Of a stretch of DNA of 10,789 bases, positions 7,127 through 10,789 are shown piece by piece. The notes under the pieces are model-generated. The model was given only the letters and a program-made list of their open reading frames with translations. It was not told where the DNA came from and did not search any database. A program made the translations under genes and the position numbers. Location: assembly GCA_009701115.1 (NCBI GenBank), contig WLKR01000025.1, forward strand, positions 1 through 10,789, read 5' to 3'. Numbering within the stretch: the first letter of the stretch is position 1; each line of letters begins with the position of its first letter. The stretch comes from Actinomycetota bacterium (GTDB lineage Bacteria; Actinomycetota; Acidimicrobiia; Acidimicrobiales; RAAP-2).

Positions 7127-8203
7127 CTATTCGCCAACGAATCCGCGCCAGCTATGCATGTACTCGATAAAGCCTTCGCTCAACCCTTCGGCCGCCAAGG
7201 TCGCCCGGGGTACGGGAAGTTCGCGCATGACGAAGTTGGGATTGGCTTGGGTCTGGAGCGGAAAGTCGTGGTTGGTAATGGCGGCGCGACCAATGGCCAC
7301 CATGTCGACGCCGGCGTCCAGGCAGCGCTGGGCATCTTCAGCGCTGTAGATCTTCCCGGCCACGGCCAACTTGGTCGTTCCCCGATCGAGCTTGGTGAAG
7401 ATGTCGAGCAGCACTTGGCCCTCAAACTCGGGGTCCGAAGACTCCTTAAAGACGTTCCAGAGGGACATATCGATGAAGTCGACCTGGTTGGTTGCGACCA
7501 ACAGGCCAAAGACATCGACGATGTCTTGGGTCTTCATCTCGAACATCTCGGGCGACATGCGAACCGAGACGTTGAAGTCGGGTCGGCACGTGGCGCGAAT
7601 GCCGGCCAAAATTTCCATGATGATCCGGGCCCGATTTTCAATCGACCCTCCATACTGGTCGGTCCGCTGATTCAGGGTGCCGTTCAAAAACTCACAGATG
7701 ATGTAGTCGTGGGCGCCGTGAATCTCCACGCCGTCAAAGCCGGCCTTCTCGCAACGTTGGGCCGCGGTGATGAAGTCGGCCACCAGTTGTTCGACTTCCG
7801 CCGTCGTGAGAGCTCGAGCGCCAGTCGGCTCGTCGTCGGCTGGACACACCGGTGGTCCTTCAATCAGATCTGCTGGCGAACGTCGTCCCGCGTGGTGTAG
7901 TTGCACGATGGCCATCGAGCCGTGTTCCTTGATGCCGGCCGCCAATCGGGTGAGACCCGGCAGGTGGTCGTCACTGAAACATCCCAGCTGTCCGGCAAAG
8001 CCCTTACCGTTGGCCTGCACGTGAGAGGCACACGTCATGGTTAAACCGAAACCGCCCTGGGCGCGCATCGTCAACCAGCGGTACTCGTTATCACTCAACG
8101 TGCCGTCGACGTTGCTCTGCTGGTTCGTGAGCGGGGCCAACATAAAGCGGTTTTTGACCTTTGAGCCGTGCTGGAAAGTGACTTCGTCAAAGAGAGAGGA
8201 CAT
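7127..8203 (-). CDS. Old Yellow Enzyme-family NADH:flavin oxidoreductase
   Basis: This 358-residue FMN-dependent TIM barrel has the family length. It begins with FDEVTFQHGSKVKNRFMLAPLTN, in which the PLTN position follows the first beta strand and contacts FMN. Other marks are QLHHAGR (101-107), the substrate-anion-binding pair H162/H165 in VEIHGAHDY, the NQRTDQYGGSIENRAR signature (178-192), and the phosphate-binding end VAGKIYSAEDA...VDMVAIGRAAI. The family reduces alpha,beta-unsaturated carbonyls, nitro compounds or nitrate esters with NAD(P)H; the native substrate is unknown. No C-terminal Fe-S or second flavin domain is present, unlike the 2,4-dienoyl-CoA reductase branch. AGGAG (8209-8213) five bases before ATG 8203 fixes the start; the open frame extends to 8431 but that part overlaps the divergent gene. 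Confidence 0.94.
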   Translation of the reverse strand: MSSLFDEVTFQHGSKVKNRFMLAPLTNQQSNVDGTLSDNEYRWLTMRAQGGFGLTMTCASHVQANGKGFAGQLGCFSDDHLPGLTRLAAGIKEHGSMAIVQLHHAGRRSPADLIEGPPVCPADDEPTGARALTTAEVEQLVADFITAAQRCEKAGFDGVEIHGAHDYIICEFLNGTLNQRTDQYGGSIENRARIIMEILAGIRATCRPDFNVSVRMSPEMFEMKTQDIVDVFGLLVATNQVDFIDMSLWNVFKESSDPEFEGQVLLDIFTKLDRGTTKLAVAGKIYSAEDAQRCLDAGVDMVAIGRAAITNHDFPLQTQANPNFVMRELPVPRATLAAEGLSEGFIEYMHSWRGFVGE

Positions 8204-8279
8204 GGGGACTCCTAATTCGTTCTGTTCTACCGTACTGACAAAATTGGTAACTGTTCTACTCTCGTAGTGGAGGTCAATC
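8204..8279. promoter_or_regulatory. Divergent promoter region with a 9-base direct repeat
   Basis: These 76 bases separate the flavin oxidoreductase (minus) and the Gmad2-like protein (plus). CTGTTCTAC occurs at 8222-8230 and again at 8251-8259, 29 bases apart, about three helical turns. On the plus strand CTGACA (8235-8240), then 16 bases, then TACTCT (8257-8262) is a possible but weak promoter. The ribosome sites AGGAG (minus, 8209-8213) and GGAGG (plus, 8269-8273) bound the region. Confidence 0.4.
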
Positions 8280-8963
8280 ATGACCAAACGTTTCACTCTT
8301 TTTCTACTCGCACTCGCAGTAGCTTCCGGACTTGTCTTTTCTCTCGGGTACATAAGTCGTTCGGTACCCCCGACGACCTCGGCGGCCGTCACGACGACGA
8401 CATCCGAAGAGACGCAGCCGGCCACGGCCATGTGGCCCTTCGCCCGGACGCCGTTGCGCTTTAGCGATCCCGTGACCGCGGCCTCCTCCTTCGCCGTGTC
8501 CTACCTCGGATTTTCGGCACCAGTAGTCGGCCAGTTCCAACAGGGCGATTCCCGTTCGGGCGAAGTACCGGTGCGCAGTAGTACTACTGGAGCCATCACG
8601 ACGGTGCTGGTTCGCCAGCTCACCGATGACGACTCGTGGTGGGTGCTCGGGGCGGCCACGGCCAACATTCAGATAACAACGCCGTCACTGCTCACGAACC
8701 TGAAATCCCCCGCCACCTTGCGCGGGGTTAGCACGGCATTTGAGGCCCAAGTCAACGTGGAGCTTCGCGCCGATCAGTCACTGGCCGCAATTGGGACCAG
8801 CAACGTGATGGGTGGCTCCATGGGCCAACTCGCATCTTTTGAGGGTCAGATCAGTTTCACCAGGACGACCGCGCGATACGGCACCTTGTTGATGCGGACC
8901 TACTCGGCCAAGGACGGTTCCGTGCTCGAAGCCTCGGCCTTGAGGATTATGTACGCGAAGTAG
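8280..8963 (+). CDS. Membrane-anchored protein with Gmad2-like Ig domain
   Basis: This 227-residue protein starts with a short basic segment and one hydrophobic helix (residues 5-25), which may be an uncleaved anchor or a signal peptide, followed by a Thr/Ser-rich linker (30-50). Residues 57-130 form a small domain with SWWVLGA near its end. Residues 131-227 resemble the Gmad2 immunoglobulin-like domain known from spore-germination and other exported Gram-positive proteins: ITTP, KSPATLRGVSTAFEAQVNVEL, SFEGQISF and GTLLMRTYSAKDGS in the expected order. The domain call is by pattern, not by search. No enzyme motif is visible and the role is unknown. GGAGG (8269-8273) six bases before ATG 8280 supports the start. 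The next gene, ribonuclease D, follows within about 26 bases and may be co-transcribed. Confidence 0.85.
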   Translation: MTKRFTLFLLALAVASGLVFSLGYISRSVPPTTSAAVTTTTSEETQPATAMWPFARTPLRFSDPVTAASSFAVSYLGFSAPVVGQFQQGDSRSGEVPVRSSTTGAITTVLVRQLTDDDSWWVLGAATANIQITTPSLLTNLKSPATLRGVSTAFEAQVNVELRADQSLAAIGTSNVMGGSMGQLASFEGQISFTRTTARYGTLLMRTYSAKDGSVLEASALRIMYAK

Positions 8964-8989
8964 CGAGCCGACTCTCTTAGGCTCTCGTC

Positions 8990-10150
8990 ATCAACGTTTC
9001 GATAAATAACATCGCCGTCGAGTGGGTCACCACGAACGACCAACTCAGCGACCTGGTCGCCAGCCGCGATCTCAACGGCGATTACGCCATCGACACCGAG
9101 TTCACCTCGGGCCGCTGGTACAGCACGGAACTCTCGTTGGTCCAGATTGGCTGGCCCGACCGAATCGCGCTGATCGATCCCTACCTCGTTGACCTCACGC
9201 TGTTGGCCCCGCTCTTTCAAGGGGGCGGTCAGGCCCTCTTTCACGCCGCGCAAGGTGACCTCGAACTCTTAGAGATCGCCGTTGGGGTGCGCCCATCCCG
9301 ACTCTTTGACACCCAGGTGGCCGGACAGCTCCTCGGATACTCCACACCCTCGTTGGCCTACATGGTGCAGAAGTATGTGGGGGTCTCACTCGATAAGACT
9401 CACCAACGGACCGACTGGACGGTCCGTCCGCTCTCCGAGCCCGTCCGTCACTACGCGGCCTCGGACGTGGCCCACTTGCACGAGTTAGTAGCCAAGGTGA
9501 CGGCCGACATCGAAGCCCTCAACCGCTTGGCCTGGTTGGAGAGTGAGAACGAAGTTGTTCGCACCCAACCCTTCACCACCACTCCTCCCGAGGAACTCTG
9601 GTGGCGGCTCAGTCGAGCGACCGGTATTCCCTCGGGCCGCCAACTCGGAGCCCAGCGTCTCGCCATCTTGCGCAACGAACGAGCCCAGCGTCGCAACAAG
9701 CCGCTCTCACACATCATCACGGACGACGCCATGGTCTCACTGGCCAGCAAGCCGCCGGCCACACTGCGCGACTTTAAGAACCACAAGGGTTGCGCCAATA
9801 TTCCCGAACCCTTCGCCATGGAGATCATCGATCTGCTGACCCGGGCCAAAGACGAGAGTCCCGGCGAACTGCGCCGTCTCCCCGGTGGGGCCCTCGATCC
9901 CGACCTCGAACCACTCGTCAATGTCCTCGCGGCCGTGGCCGCGCAGCGCGCCATTGACCTCACGATTGATTTCAAGATCCTGGCTACCCGCAAGGACATC
10001 ACCGACTTTGTCGCCCAGCAGCCCAGTCGGGTCGATGTCGCGTGGCGCCAAGCCGTACTCGGTGACGATCTGCACGCCCTCTTGCGCGGCGAAGCTTCAA
10101 TCCAGGTACGAGACCAGCGCGTCATTATTAAACGAGATGCCCCGCTCTAA
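8990..10150 (+). CDS. rnd: Ribonuclease D (DEDDy 3'-5' exonuclease with HRDC domain), non-canonical start
   Basis: The frame is open from 8981 (after TAG 8978-8980) to TAA 10148-10150. Counting from ATC 8990 gives 386 residues, close to the usual 370-400. The DEDDy exonuclease residues are all present: D35 and E37 (AIDTEF), D90 (FHAAQGDLELL), Y155 and D159 (HYAASDVAHLHEL). An HRDC-type helical domain follows (about 200-300: LWWRLSRATGIPSGRQLGAQRLAILRNERA in part), then a second helical region. Family members trim RNA 3' ends, including tRNA precursors. The first ATG/GTG/TTG in frame is TTG 9137, which would delete D35 and E37 and most of strand one. Upstream in-frame options are ATC 8990, ATA 9002, ATC 9011 and CTG 9053; none has a good ribosome site, though AGG lies eight bases before 8990. 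The end is certain and the start is inferred. Confidence 0.87.
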   Translation: MNVSINNIAVEWVTTNDQLSDLVASRDLNGDYAIDTEFTSGRWYSTELSLVQIGWPDRIALIDPYLVDLTLLAPLFQGGGQALFHAAQGDLELLEIAVGVRPSRLFDTQVAGQLLGYSTPSLAYMVQKYVGVSLDKTHQRTDWTVRPLSEPVRHYAASDVAHLHELVAKVTADIEALNRLAWLESENEVVRTQPFTTTPPEELWWRLSRATGIPSGRQLGAQRLAILRNERAQRRNKPLSHIITDDAMVSLASKPPATLRDFKNHKGCANIPEPFAMEIIDLLTRAKDESPGELRRLPGGALDPDLEPLVNVLAAVAAQRAIDLTIDFKILATRKDITDFVAQQPSRVDVAWRQAVLGDDLHALLRGEASIQVRDQRVIIKRDAPL

Positions 10151-10177
10151 CGAGCTCATCACCTACGTGAAAAATGG

Positions 10178-10194
10178 GCGAAGTTTTACTTCGC
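10178..10194 (+). other. Short hairpin after ribonuclease D
   Basis: GCGAAGT-TTT-ACTTCGC makes a 7-bp stem with a 3-base loop, starting 27 bases after the ribonuclease D stop. No T-tract follows (GAAAACC comes next), so it is at best a weak or U-less terminator. Confidence 0.35.
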
Positions 10195-10260
10195 GAAAAC
10201 CTCAAAGTACCTAAAACTTCACCAAGAGATAACTCCAACTTCATACCGTAAGTACGTGGC

Positions 10261-10299
10261 CCACTCAGTAAATTCCTTCCCCTCGCGTTCGCTGAGTGG
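10261..10299 (+). other. Inverted repeat CCACTCAG...CTGAGTGG in the response-regulator leader
   Basis: Perfect 8-base arms (10261-10268 and 10292-10299) enclose 23 bases, 35 bases before the start codon of the response regulator. It could be a leader hairpin or an operator pair. An 8-base match over this distance may also be chance. Confidence 0.3.
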
Positions 10300-10334
10300 C
10301 GCCGCAACCTTCTTCGTGCCTCGAGGAGCAGCCC

Positions 10335-10789
10335 ATGGTTGATCCCGATGGTCGCATTGTTGTCCTCATCGTTGAAGATGAGCCCAGCTACGTCGACGCC
10401 TTAAGCGTCGGACTCGTCGGGGAAGGTTTCGTCGTGGCGGCCGCCAGCACCATTGCCGACGCCCGCGCCCAGTTCGCCACCTTGAAACCGGACATTCTGC
10501 TGCTCGACGTCATGCTCCCCGATGGCAGCGGCATCGACTTTTGTCGCGAGCTACGAACCACGTCGGCCGTTCCGATCATCATGGTGACGGCCCGCTCCGA
10601 AGAAGTCGACGTGATTTTGGGCCTCGAGTTCGGGGCCAGTGACTACGTCACCAAGCCCTACCGTCTCCGCGAACTCATTGCCCGCATTCGGGCCGTGCTT
10701 CGCCGCAGCGGCAGCGAGCCGGCCAACGACGTGATCATGAGCATCGGTGAGTTCCGGATCGACACCATTCGCCGTTCCGTGGTGCGCGA
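10335..10789 (+). CDS. OmpR/PhoB-family response regulator, C-terminus off the right edge
   Basis: The frame holds 151 complete codons and leaves the window open. The receiver domain is complete: acidic pair E14/D15 (LIVEDE), phospho-acceptor D58 (LLLDVMLPDGSG), T85 (MVTARS), K107-P108 (DYVTKPY) and the ELIARIRAVLRR linker helix. From about residue 130, VIMSIGEFRIDTIRRSV matches the four-stranded platform that opens the winged-helix DNA-binding domain of the OmpR/PhoB class, which is cut off. It would be a cytoplasmic transcription factor phosphorylated by a histidine kinase; no kinase gene is visible here, so a partner could lie to the right. GAGGAG (10323-10328) six bases before ATG 10335 fixes the start. 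It lies 184 bases after ribonuclease D and probably has its own promoter. Confidence 0.93.
   Translation, partial: MVDPDGRIVVLIVEDEPSYVDALSVGLVGEGFVVAAASTIADARAQFATLKPDILLLDVMLPDGSGIDFCRELRTTSAVPIIMVTARSEEVDVILGLEFGASDYVTKPYRLRELIARIRAVLRRSGSEPANDVIMSIGEFRIDTIRRSVVR

Noticed and set aside
7154..7900. A 248-codon open frame on the plus strand, antisense to the flavin oxidoreductase gene
   Set aside because: It mirrors a well-supported enzyme gene in a G+C-rich region, has no ribosome site, and its predicted protein has no recognisable domain.
8204..8431. N-terminal extension of the flavin oxidoreductase by 76 codons
   Set aside because: It would overlap the divergent membrane-protein gene, has no ribosome site, and the AGGAG before ATG 8203 plus family alignment give the true start.
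9451..10125. A 224-codon open frame on the minus strand, antisense to ribonuclease D
   Set aside because: Its composition is Arg/Ser-rich, as expected of a shadow frame, and the opposite strand has full catalytic motifs.
1..10789. CRISPR arrays, tRNA/rRNA genes, insertion sequences, phage or toxin-antitoxin/defence genes
   Set aside because: I read both strands and found no spaced nucleotide repeats, no cloverleaf or rRNA sequence, and no transposase, nuclease-defence or toxin signature. Ribonuclease D is a housekeeping RNA-processing enzyme.

Overview
The window looks like a chromosomal segment of a moderately high-GC actinobacterium. The basis is Actinobacteria-type gene content and GGAGG-type ribosome sites, with sampled lines of housekeeping genes at about 60-73% G+C by hand count. 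Secreted proteins carrying short paired-cysteine beta-propeller repeats are a style I associate with Acidimicrobiia, so that class is a low-confidence guess. I see no tRNA, rRNA, CRISPR array, transposase, integrase or phage gene.

Layout from left to right. (1) 1-1535, minus: the N-terminal 511 residues of a large secreted protein, with a signal peptide, a legume-lectin-like domain, one fibronectin type III domain and the start of a bacterial Ig-like repeat; it runs off the left edge. (2) 1693-2661, minus: a zinc-independent quinone oxidoreductase (MDR family). (3) 2847-4331, plus: an APC-family amino-acid permease, divergent from gene 2. A perfect 17-bp hairpin with T-tracts on both strands (4344-4381) separates it from (4) 4392-6470, minus: a secreted protein of 14 Asp-box repeats, each with one cysteine pair. 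(5) 6609-7028, minus: an OsmC/Ohr-type peroxidase. (6) 7127-8203, minus: an Old Yellow Enzyme-family flavin oxidoreductase, upstream of gene 5 on the same strand. (7) 8280-8963, plus: a membrane-anchored protein with a Gmad2-like Ig fold, divergent from gene 6. (8) about 8990-10150, plus: ribonuclease D. (9) 10335 to beyond 10789, plus: the receiver part of an OmpR/PhoB-type response regulator, cut by the right edge.

Genes 2, 5 and 6 fit the handling of electrophiles and peroxides (quinone/enone reduction, organic hydroperoxide reduction), and 6 and 5 may be co-transcribed. Genes 1 and 4 are cell-surface or exported proteins of unknown ligand. Genes 7 and 8 are close enough to be one transcript. 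Nothing here amounts to a clear new multi-gene system. The two observations most worth checking are the ribonuclease D gene, whose first catalytic motif lies upstream of every ATG, GTG or TTG in its frame, and the 14-fold cysteine-paired propeller protein.
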